In this document: positions 31,301-41,772 of the stretch, piece by piece
Position numbering within the stretch: the stretch's first letter is position 1
Layout of the letters: each line of letters starts with the position of its first letter
Assembly (NCBI GenBank): GCA_033807775.1
Contig: CM066313.1
Coordinates: 91,149,484 to 91,213,483, forward strand
DNA: 64,000 bases
Source of the DNA: Saussurea involucrata
Taxonomy: Eukaryota > Streptophyta > Magnoliopsida > Asterales > Asteraceae
Reading direction: 5' to 3'
Made by a program: the position numbers and the translations under genes
The notes under the pieces: model-generated
Told to the model about the DNA's origin: nothing
Database searches by the model: none
The model's input: the letters and a program-made list of their open reading frames with translations, nothing else

Positions 31301-32940
31301 TAAATTACATTCCCGGTCCCTGTGGTTTGCTCATATTATGGATCAGGTCCCTAAAACGTGTTTATTACATTGGGCGTCCCCGTGGTATGCATAAACGCAC
31401 GCAGAAGGTCCTTGTGTCTAACAAAATCCGTTAACCCAGTTAACTCAAGGGGTATTTTTGTCTTTCCCCACCTGTTTTTGTCTTTTTCCCAAAAATAAAA
31501 CTCTAAAAAATAAAAACACCATACCCCCCCCCACCCACCCCTACCCACCCCTACCTCTACTTCAACCGTCAGAACCCCCTCCCCTCACTTTCTTCTTCCT
31601 CCCTCTCACCCACCGGAGCTCCTAATCATCGGCGGAGACACCACACTACCGCTTTCTTACTTCCCTTTTTTCGCCGTCGGCATTCTCATCGATTTCATCT
31701 CTTATCCCACTCATCTTCTCTCTCGATTTCTACCCAATTAACAATTTTCCCACATCTAAAAAATGGATTTATCGAAATGGGTTTTGTGATTTTCGTTATT
31801 TCCCTTTTGAAACCTCAAATCTCGATTGGGATTTTTTGTGATTTTCGTTATTTCCTTTTTGATTTTGTTTATAGTTTTATACTTTATTAGTTATGTTTTA
31901 GTTGTGTTTGAGGTTATTGTAAGTTATGATTAGTGAAATCTGTTGAAATTTGATAGAAATTTTGACTTTAAGATTGATAATTTACTTGTGTTTGAGCTTA
32001 TTTCAAGTTATAATTGATGAAATCTGTTGAAATTTGATAGAAATTTAGACTTTTATGTCTTCAACAGACTTTAAGAAATCTGGTTGGTGATGGCATTGGT
32101 AAACGGTGGAATCAACAATCTTGATGTCAGTTCCCTCGACGGAGTAAACCGATCCATTACTAAATCTTCGGTTGCTAGAGCCGTTGGTGGGGGCGGCGGG
32201 AGTGAAACTGGGTTATTGATGTTCTTGAACGAAATGAGTTAGCAGGTAGCAATGTTCTAAAAAACTCGCCGCACAGCCGCCATGGCGCCCCATGGCACCA
32301 AGGCTTGTGTCTCACGCCATGTTAAGCCCGTGGCACGCCATGGCTTGTGTCTTTACGTTTTTAATGTCTTATGTGCAAGTTTTTTTAATATATAACCTAA
32401 TTTAACTTGCTTACTACTATTGGCTCATTGAGTGACATTACAAAACACATGTTTTTATATATAATATTATATATGAATTAGAAATTTGACGACATAAGTC
32501 ACGCCTTGAAAACGCCATGGCTCCTAAGGCTTGAGGCTTGGTTTCGTCGCCGCGCCACGTCTCACGCCATTTAGAACTTTGGCAGGTAGGAGTTTAGGAA
32601 CTCTGGTGATTTGGAAAAAAATGGTGATGCTAACAGATGTGTCGCATAGGGAAGAAAGGTGAGGATGGGCGGAGGAGTGGAGAGGAAGAAAAATGATTGG
32701 TGGGGGGGTGGGGGTGAGGGTTAGGGTGGAGGGTATGTTTTTTTTATTAGGAAAAAGACAAAAATAGGTGTAGAAAGACAAAATACCCCTTGAGTTAACT
32801 GAGTTAACGGATTTTGTTAGACGCAGGGACCTTTTGCGTGCGTTTATGCATACCATAGGGACGTCCAGTGTAATAAACGTGTTTTAGGGACCTGATCCAT
32901 AATATGAGCAAACCACAGGGACCGGGAATGTAATTTACTC
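31298..32940. mobile_element. Non-autonomous Mutator-like element G, long TIRs
   Basis: TIRs of ~170 bp start GAGTAAATTACATTCCCGGT at both ends, with GGTCCCTGTGGTTTGCTC and GTTAACTCAAGGGG blocks. The likely TSD (TATATATAT) cannot be told from the microsatellite. The interior 31560-32240 has CT-rich, 5'-UTR-like sequence, so a captured host fragment (Pack-MULE) is possible but no protein was recognised. A hAT-type MITE is nested at 32250-32581. Confidence 0.78.
32250..32581. mobile_element. hAT-type MITE (332 bp) inside element G
   Basis: TIRs CAATGTTCTAAA and, inverted, CAAAGTTCTAAA, with a perfect 8-bp TSD GCAGGTAG (32242-32249 and 32582-32589). Eight-base TSDs are typical of hAT. The interior repeats CACGCCATGG-like sequence. 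No coding capacity. Confidence 0.85.
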
Positions 32941-32968
32941 TATATATATATCTATATATATATGTATA

Positions 32969-33001
<33 letters not shown>

Positions 33002-33017
33002 TAGAGAAAGAGAGAGA

Positions 33018-33979
33018 GGATCATGCGAGAAGTAAACTGATTTACGAGAAGGCGAGGAAGAATATGAGCCACATAATACATTAATTAAAAAATATCTTAA
33101 ATAAAAATAAGAAAATAATTTTAGAAATTAGGATAATTATGAATTGGATCGTAAAAATTCTCAATATATTTTTTATTTAGTTATTTTTAATTTTTTATTA
33201 AGTTTTATTTAAAAAAATAGATACACTTTTAATAAATAAAAAATCAAAATTTTGATCAAATATCACATGTGATATCAATAATTAATTCATTATCTTTTTC
33301 ACAAATTTCTCTATTTTATGGATCTACGTTTTGAATCACATATGATTAGGTTCGTTTAACATATGATCTATTAGGTATCACATATGATCTAATATGTGAA
33401 TTTTTGTATATGTCACATGTGATAATTGTAGATGTTTTAGTTAATCATATGTGATTATGTATATTTATAGATCTTTTTGTGATGTATATAATCACATGTG
33501 ATTATGCGTCACTTATATTCAAATGTATATTATCGTATGTGATATGTACAAAAATTCATACGGTGGATCATATGTGATACATATACAATAGATCATATGT
33601 TAAACCAAGTTAATCAAATGTGATTAATGTGGATCCAAAAAATAGAGGGAAATGGTAAAAAATATATATATAATGAATTGATTGTGGATATCACATGTGA
33701 TATTTGATGAAAGTATAATTTTTTTCTTATCAAAAGTGGATCTAGAAAAATATTTATATAAAACCTGATAAAAAATTATGAATTTATTAAAACTAAAAAA
33801 TAATAAATGTAAAAGATATAAGGAATTTTGAAAGGATATTTATCCAATTCAAAATAGTAATTATCCTAATTTTGAAAATTATATTTTATTTTTATGGTAT
33901 TTTTTAATTAATGGATTTTGTGGCTCATATTCCTTCTCGCCTTCTCGCAAATTGATTGTCTTCTCGTTCGAACCTTCCC
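33018..33979. mobile_element. Element H with ATCACATGTGAT palindrome array
   Basis: The left end GGATCATGCGAGAAG and inverted right end GGGAAGGTTCGAACGAGAAG share TACGAGAAGGCGAG-like and GAATATGAGCCACA blocks; TIR similarity extends ~100 bp. About eleven variants of ATCACATGTGAT/ATCATATGTGAT lie in 33255-33715. GA and TA microsatellites lie on both sides. Confidence 0.75.
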
Positions 33980-34020
<41 letters not shown>

Positions 34021-34023
<3 letters not shown>

Positions 34024-34249
34024 GAAATATCATGCGAGAAGTTAAACATTATGCAAAAATGCGAGAAGTGTTTAATCATATAGGATTACACGGCATGTGA
34101 GTGTGTTTAATCATATATGATTAAACGTCTATGTATTGCCAATGTAATTACCTATGTTTAATCATATATGATTAAGCTTGTGTATCATATATGATAACAC
34201 ACTTCTCGCATTCTCGCATAAGGTTTACCTTCTCGTTTGAACCTGCCCC
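34021..34249. mobile_element. Short element I with AATCATATATGATT palindromes
   Basis: 229 bp. TIRs share ATGCGAGAAGTGT; the inverted right end is GGGGCAGGTTCAAACGAGAA. Contains AATCATATATGATTA twice plus variants. Flanked by GA/TA and TA microsatellites. Confidence 0.75.
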
Positions 34250-34261
34250 TATATATATATA

Positions 34262-34659
34262 GGAGAGGGATCAAATGCAAAACCCTTTAATTTTTCAAAC
34301 CGTCCAAACCGTCGATTTCATTGGTTAAGTTAATCAAATTGGTTCATGAAGTTGTTTAATTTGATGAACTTGTTTCATATAATTCTTTTCTTGATGAAAT
34401 TGTTTTATATATTTGTGTTTTTATGTAGTTTCATGTATTTTTGTCATTTTGATGAAACCGTTTCATGTATTTTTCTCAGTCTGATGATTTGTTTTTTCAT
34501 TTACACAAAAAACACAAGTATATGAAACACTTTCACCAAGAAAAGAATGATATGAAATAATTTCATCAAATTAAACAATTTCATGAAACAATTGCATTAA
34601 CTAATCGATGGTTTACACGATTTGCAAAATTAAGGTGGTTTGCAAATGAAACTACCCCT
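34262..34659. mobile_element. Foldback-like element J
   Basis: The left end AGGGATCAAATGCAAAACC and inverted right end AGTTTCATTTGCAAACCACC, then AAACCGTCGAT/AAACCATCGAT. The interior arms carry TTTCATCAA/TTGATGAAA motifs as in element A, and the halves are partly complementary. Confidence 0.65.
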
Positions 34660-34945
34660 AAACATATATTTTATACTATTATTCAATGAGTCAATGATAT
34701 ACACAATTTAAACTAGGTTATATATTATTAGCTAACAAATAAAACATTAAGAAGGTAAGGATAATCAAATATTGGTTAAGAAAATGTGCATTAGGTCATG
34801 ACGTGCCACAACCTTAACGTGACGTGAGATACAAGACTTATGTCACGGAAGCTGTTAAAGCGAGCCCTTTAGAACATTTATTAATAATGAAGTTTAGAGA
34901 CGAAATCCAATAGGAGTACTAGCAAAAGTCAAGGTCGAAAAAAAC
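34660..34945. other. Unassigned flank left of element E
   Basis: AT-rich DNA with no ORF and no repeat recognised. The last five bases, AAAAC (34941-34945), are the TSD of element E. Confidence 0.5.
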
Positions 34946-35186
34946 TGTTAGTGCTCTATTTAGCACCTTGTACCAAGTAGAGGGGCTCAAGTGAAACTAT
35001 CTGATTTGCAAACTATAAGTAGATTTTTCCCTTGTATTTTGCATTATGTCATTCCTTCCTACACATACAAGTACACCATTGTTGCACTTTCCTCTCTAAA
35101 TCACATTGTGTACTTGAAGATCTTAATATGAATATGGATGGCATCTTGAGCATATTGGTTGATTGAGTACTTGTTCTGGGATCACA
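34946..35186 (+). repeat. 5' LTR of element E (241 bp)
   Basis: Begins TGTTAGTGCTC and ends GGGATCACA. It matches 53181-53421 closely. The short length is unlike the 1-2.4 kb LTRs elsewhere in the window. Confidence 0.9.
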
Positions 35187-35973
35187 ATCGGTATCAGAGC
35201 ACATTATATCATTCTGATATGAGTTTATTTCTGAGATTTTGAGCTATTTTTGAGTGTTCTTCATTTTCCCAATATTTTGATTGATTTTGATCATTTGAGT
35301 TCTTCAAATGGATCAGAATTGATCAGGATTAGTTTGGTGATTGTTTCTGGTTGATTATATTCCGCTATTACTCACAAATCAATCCAGAATAGATAGATTA
35401 GCTTATTTTTGAGAAAATTTCTTCACACACTGTTTTGGATCGAAACTCACATTTCTGTTGGTTTTTGGACAAAACTTGTAGTATTAAAGTTGTCCAGAAT
35501 CACTGTGCGAACCTGCGTACCAATTTTCAGCGTACTTGGATCTGTTTTGTGGATTGGACTTAGGATCTGTCGAATCTTCATAGGTATCGCAACATATTGT
35601 GTTCATCATTATCGCACCTCTTGTAAGTGAACAGTAAGATATCGCAAGTGTCTGTTGCGATTACCCCATTTTGTCGCAACCAACAGCTTGTGAACAGTAG
35701 TTTATCGCAACGACCTGTTGCGATAAGGTTCAGTTTTGGTTTTTATCGCAATCTCTCTGTTGCGACAAAGTGTGTAGTTGCGACAAAGTTTTCCTTTGCG
35801 AGAAAAGTTACATTGCGATAAGGCTTTTTGCGACAAAGTGTTGGGTTGCGACAAGGTTTGTGTTGCGACTAAAGTGCTACTTGCGATAACATTGAACTGC
35901 GATAAACAGTGTGGGTACAAAATTTTCTAATCAGATGAGAAGGTTGCTTAACGATCAGTAACAAGTATTCATC
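35187..35973 (+). promoter_or_regulatory. Element E leader: PBS and TTGCGA motif array
   Basis: PBS-like TCGGTATCAGAGC at 35188-35200 (one mismatch from the tRNA-iMet type). 35584-35905 holds about sixteen TTGCGA/TCGCAA motifs, first mainly as TCGCAA, then as TTGCGACAA/TTGCGATAA, some arranged as inverted pairs. The short ORFs here are artefacts of the repeat. Confidence 0.7.
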
Positions 35974-38890
35974 ATGACTGCCAGGGATATGCTAGTAATA
36001 GGTTCAAAAGACAAACCACCTGTTTTGTTTCCAAAAGATTTTAAAATCTGGAAAGATAGGTTTCTTGATTATGTTGAACTGCAAGAAAATGGTGATTTTA
36101 TTAAAGATTCCTTGATCAATGGGGTACAGCCAGCAGTGTATAGACAAGATCCAGATTGAACAAACAAAAGACTTATTGACCCCAAGGATTATTCAGGTGA
36201 TGAACTTAAGAAACATAATGCTGATAAAGCAACAAAATCACTGGTCATGCAAGCATTGACTAATGATATTTACCAAAAAGTTGACAGTTTGAGTGCCACT
36301 AGGAAGGGCATGTTTGATGAGCTGATCAAACTTTATCAGGGTTCAGAAGTGGAAAACCAAATGAGGATTTCAAATGTGATTAATAAATATGAGAATTTTA
36401 AACAGAAAGAGGGAGAGACTCTGGATAATACATATGACTGCTTCACAACCACCCTAGATGAGCTAAATAGATACTACAACCTGAATGGAAGAAGTATGCT
36501 CATAGGATGAAACAACATTCCAAATTGGCTTCTCTACAACTACAAGAGAAGTTTGAAACGCTTAAACTGGACGAGGATGAAGAAGATGAGAAAAGAGAAA
36601 AGAAGAAGAAGAAGGATAAGAAAGATAAGAAGGAGAAGAAAGTGGAAGTGTCAGAAAAGAAAGAAGATGATTTTGAAAGTGAACCAATTGCTTTAATGTC
36701 AAGTAAATCTAGGAAGTATGTTGATAAAGGAAAGAATGTTGAGTTAGAAGAAGATGGTATTGATAGTGATGACCTAGGTGAATCTGAGAGTTTAAGGCAG
36801 ACTATGATACTTCTGACCAAAGCCTTTCAGAAGAAATATGTTAAGAAGATGGTATTGATAGTGATGACCTAGATGAATGTTGAGTTAGAAGAAAATGGTA
36901 TTGATAGTGATGACCTAGATGAATCTTAGAGTTTAAGGCACGCTATGATACTTCTGACCAAAGCCTTTCAGAAGAAATATGTTAAGAAAACCGGATCAAA
37001 CAATCAACGATACTCATCGGGGTCTAGGAACTTTGAGCATAAAGATCAGATTGAGTCAAAGAAACAGTTTGATGATCGGAAAGAGGAGGTTAAGAGAAAT
37101 TAGGATAGGAAATTTGCTGATAAGAAAGGGGAGGAACAGAAGTGTTATAACTGTGGAAAATCTGGCCACTTTTCCAAGGAGTGCTGGAAACCTAAGGTAC
37201 GGGATTCGGACTACTACAAAAACAACATGTTGCTGGCGAAGCAGAAAGAGTCCGGGATAGCACTGTTGGTAGAGGAGGAATATTGGCTGGATCAAAAAGA
37301 TGATGAGGATGAAGAGGAGACTGTTGCTTTGGCAAATATGTGCTTGATGAGCAAAGATGGTGAGGATTCAGAAGCTGATGCGGTGCCTGAGACAGATGAG
37401 GTAGATTCCTATCCCATTAATTATTTTGCTAATCAACTAAAAGTCTTTCAAATAAAACAAGATGATTTAGATGAAAAACTTAAAAATGCACAGAAAGTAA
37501 TAGAATCACAGAAACAACTAATCACTGAACATAACAAGTTAAGTGATGGGTTGAAAAAGAGCCAAGCTGAAATCGAGGAAACTCGAGTCTATTTTCGAAA
37601 TAGAATGGATGAGATGGCAAAAAAGCTAAGACGTTCAGAAGATAGGAAGATTGAGCTTGTAACATTATTGCACTCTTACAAAGATATTAATACTGAGTTG
37701 ACTGAGAAGGCTAGTCATTTAGAAGAAAAGTTATACAAGTTAGGTCAAACTGAATAGACTATTCATCTTAACACAACTAAGAATTTCAGATATTATAAAT
37801 CAAAATGGGGCTTGGGATATGAAAATCCTCGTTATTTGGAAAATGCTTTGAAAAGTCCCCATCTCTTTATAAATTTGAATGGCTTGACCTTCCATCCTGG
37901 AGTCTTAAATATAAAATCGATTGGCTTAATCGAGAAGAACATGAGGCTGAAGAAGAGGAAAAGAGAAAAACCATTGTTAAAATGCAACATCCTTTTTGCT
38001 ACAAATGGGAAAATAAGAAGGCTCTGGTATGGAATTAGAAGCAGACCCTGTCTAATGACTATTTTTAGAGCTATGCTATTGAGAAGCCGAAGGAGAATGA
38101 AAACCCGTTTTTGAAGGAAAAATGTATTATCCTCCTTTGGTACTCGAACAAAAGCTCGTAGACCTTGAAAGCAAGATCAAAAGCAAAATTGAGGAAGTCA
38201 GGAATGATGACCAACTTGCTTTTGACATTGAAAAGGAAGTTATGTTTACAGTTATTGCAAATGGCTTAAAAGAAATGAAAGCTAAACATAAAGAAATGTC
38301 TGAAGAGAAATTTTTAAAAGAAAAACATTCTTCAGAGTCAGATGTTTCTTAATGTAAAACATTTATGGGAAATACTATCTTTAGGAGCTTGACAGTTGAT
38401 GACCAAGATGATCTTGAATCTTGGGATTTGGAAAGTCAATTTGATAAAGCTTCTCCTGAAATATATATCCCTACAGAAGAAGATAAAGCATTTCGAAAAG
38501 AACAAAATGAATTTCTCTATCCGAAGTCTTATGGTATCTTTCATACTCCATTGGATAGTCAGTCTGATTGTGATGTTGAGAATCCCTGTGATGTGAAGGG
38601 CAAGAAAGTAAAAGAAACAGTTGTTCAATTTAATTTTGATTTTAGTGCCAAACTTCCAGATCACTCTGACTTCTTAATCAAAGAAGATAAACCTGAGAAG
38701 ACTTTCTTCAAAGGGGAATCTTCAAAATCAGCTGAGAAGATTTCTGATAATGATTCCAAATCCAAAGCTAAAGAATCATTTCAGAAAAAGAAAAAGAAGA
38801 AGAAGAATAATCATAAATCAAAGTCTTTTCAAGCTCGAAATTACAATGCTTATGATTCTTATTTTGCTGGCATTTCAGATCGTTATATAA
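35974..38890 (+). pseudogene. Element E gag-like gene with CCHC knuckle, broken
   Basis: Starts at ATG 35974. The N-terminal copia-type Gag fold (FPKDFKIWKDRFLDYVEL) has an in-frame TGA at 36157-36159 and continues in frame to 36506, then a frame change. A Lys/Glu-rich segment follows (36560-36700), then a ~140-bp tandem duplication (copies at about 36738 and 36878), a CCHC knuckle (CYNCGKSGHFSKEC, 37143-37184), an acidic stretch, a coiled-coil segment (37430-37755), a stop at 37755-37757 and a GLGYENP motif comparable to one in the other copia gags. More acidic and Lys-rich sequence runs to 38890, where the solo LTR is inserted. Confidence 0.8.
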
Positions 38891-39330
38891 GAAACTGTAA
38901 CACCCTAAAAATCAGGGCCAATTTAAACCTTAAAATTCATCAGGGTTAATCATAATTTCATCCAAACTTTTATACATAAGCGAAAAATTAACTATGAGGG
39001 TTCATATACACATTTTGAATTATCAAAACAACCTATTAATCTAATTCTAACAACTACGATTACATTAAATTGGTTGTCTAGGCCATTCATCAAAAGCATC
39101 CTTGCATAAACTAACTTCTCCACTTAGCACCAAAAGTTGAATACCAAAAACAATCGTCCATCTTCCCGTTACTTCCCCGAGCTCGTACCTGGTAAGAAAA
39201 TTTAATTTGAAACGATTAGGCTTATGCCTAGTGAGAACATCCATTTTCAAATTAAAACCTTAGCAGCTTTGGAAACTCAAGTAATCAAAGCGTATAAACA
39301 AACATGGTTTGCCATCATTCTTACCGTATG

Positions 39331-41759
39331 TGTAACGTCTCGAAAATTTCAAGCAACTTTAAATTTTTAAATAAACATTTCATTTATAACAACTCATTAA
39401 AATCCCAACGTTTCGTTTGCAAACTCATAATTAATATCTTCATAATAAAAACCAGCGGAATAAACGTTTAATTATTAAAAACCATAAAGCAACCAGCTCT
39501 CCTCGCGCGCTAGTGTGTACTCGTCACGCCTTGGAGCCGCCCGTACCTGAAACCACAAACTATTGGGAAAGGGTAAGCACGAAGCTTAGTGAATTCAAAC
39601 ACCATAAATAACACAGTTATTTCCACACCACCATAAACAGATAATTGCACATAAACAACATACAAGTCTTCGAACAAATCATAGACGTGCATACTCACAC
39701 CAACCCACCTAATAGGCAAACGTCGGTCCCACCGACCACACGACAACCGTGCAAACGCAACCCGGCACCCCCGGGTTCATACGCCGCCCGCGTATACAAC
39801 CTTCGCAACCCGGCACCCCCGGGTTCATACGCCACCCGCGTATACAACCTTTGGCCCCACCAAGTCACTACGCTACCCGCGTATAAAATCTCCGGCCCCG
39901 CCGGATCCTTGGTCCCACCAAGTTAACGTAACAACATAGTATCAACTAGACACCCCACTATCTGGTTCCACAACACAATCACATAAAGCTACCACACACG
40001 TACTATAGCAATGATAAAACAACCGTTATTAGATCCGACTAGACACCCCACGATTTAACCCCACACCACAAGCAAATAGAACTACCACACATACACACAA
40101 CGTAATGTAAAAATAACCGACATTAGTTATAGTGAGAGAACTCACCTCGAATGCGCGCCTAGCTTAACAATACAATTCAAGTTTCACAATTACGGTCACT
40201 TCCCAGCACCTAAACGCATGTTAAAACATGTCAATACGAGACCCGGATCCTACGACACGACACACGCTTAAACCGTCACTAAAGCTATTTTCCGTTCTCA
40301 CTAAACAGGTCTGTTCGGGACCTGTTTCGACCCCTTTAAACCCAGAAAATTCCCAATATTATTTCACGACCAGAAAGTACTCTGAGATAGGGTTTCAAGG
40401 ACATATTATACGTCGCCTAACGATTTTTCTACAATTTATTATGAATTAAATACGAACGATTACCAAAACTGCCAGTTTTCTGTCCAGCCTGCACAAACAG
40501 CCCAATACAGCCTAGCTACGGGCTTAATCAGACTTTTGGCAAAACACGAAAAACCTTCCCAATTCGATTTGGGAACTTTGGGCACCAATTCCACCTCAAA
40601 ACGAGTTACGAGCAGAAAGTTATGGTCTACACAAAACAGTGGCAGATTCCAGAATTTTACACATAAAATGACGAATCACCGAACTTGCGGCCACTTTTTC
40701 GCCCAGCTAGAGACCGAACCAGTTTTCCGCTAAAACACGGAAAACGTGCCCGACCCCGAACTTGAACCGTGGGCGCCAGTTTCGGCTCAAACGGAGTTAC
40801 GACGGAAAAGTTATGATCAAACGAAAATAGAAGCAGAAAAACGACGATTTTACATTAAATGACTAACTGCTGTAAAACGACCACTTTTTCACCAAGCTAG
40901 AGGCTGAACCAGATTTCCGCTAAAACACGGAAAATGTGCCCGACCCAGAACGTGAACCGTGGGCACCAGTTTCGACTCAATTCGATTTACGACGAGAAAG
41001 TTGTGGTTGACGCAAAACAGTGGCAGAAAACGTTTTCACATAAAATGACGATTTTATAAAAACGATTCGCGTTCGGCTTAACGGTTCGGGTTGCAACTAG
41101 GGCTGGACAACCCACGCACCACCCACTGCCACCTCCGGCAGTGGTGGTCGGCGGCGGCGGCAGCCACCGCCGGTGGTGGTTTCACGGTGACACGAAAGAA
41201 ACAAACAAGGGGGAAAACACTTACCTACGACGAAGAAACGATCACTCGCGTCCTTTCTCTCGCTCCTCGCTGCTCTCTCTCTCTTCGCTGCTCCTCTCTC
41301 TCTTCGCCGGCGAGACCAGCGGCGGTGCTGGTGGTTTAGGGCGGCAACTAGGAAAAAAAAGGGAAGATGGTGTTTGGTGTGTGGCTTAAGAGAGAAGAAA
41401 ACTAGAAGGGAAGGGGGGGTTTTCCGGCCGACGAACACAAAAACAAGGAACAAGGGTGCCGTAGGGTTTTATGATGTTCTCTTTTTTTTTTTTTTTTTTT
41501 GTTCTTCACGCCACAAACACCCACAAATACCTATGGATTTCCGTTTTTTATGAAATGCATGGGCCAAAGGCCAAATCTTTTGGCCATTTAACACCTTTAG
41601 TCCCTCAACTACCCTCCTTCTTGCAAACTAACCAAAAGTTTTAATACTTTAACGATTAGGAATAACTCGACTAACCCCGATAACGGAAACCACAAAAAAA
41701 TCAACCTTAAAAGAAAAGAATTAATAAAGGAAATTACATATCGGGACACAGGCTTTACA
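39331..41759 (-). repeat. 3' LTR of the LARD (2429 bp)
   Basis: Starts TGTAACGTCTCG and ends GGCTTTACA. Contains the stem-loop TAAGCACGAAGCTTA (39574-39588) followed by GTGAATTC, the hairpin array 39722-39922, three ~190-bp tandem units (40512-41075, each with CTAAAACACGGAAAA- and GTTACGA-type blocks), and a G/C-rich stretch at 41100-41350. A long T run (41481-41500) differs in length from the partner LTR. ORFs here are not conserved coding sequence. Confidence 0.92.
39722..39922. repeat. Hairpin array with CCC loops and changing stems (LARD LTR)
   Basis: Six hairpins: GTCGGT-CCC-ACCGAC (39722-39736); AACCCGG-CACCC-CCGGGTT (39759-39777 and again 39807-39825); TTGG-loop-CCAA (39851-39863); TCCGGC-CCC-GCCGGA (39891-39905); CTTGGT-CCC-ACCAAG (39908-39922). 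Stems differ but each is self-complementary around a short C-rich loop. The same array sits in the other LTR at 45885-46085. Confidence 0.87.
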
Positions 41760-41772
41760 ACTCTCCCCCACT
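41760..41772 (-). promoter_or_regulatory. LARD polypurine tract
   Basis: The - strand reads AGTGGGGGAGAGT immediately before the 3' LTR. Confidence 0.75.

Noticed and set aside
39645..39926. Pro-rich frames in the LARD LTRs (also 45808-46089, 41097-41453, 47254-47553)
   Set aside because: Translation of hairpin and G/C-rich LTR repeats; frames change between the two LTRs through indels.
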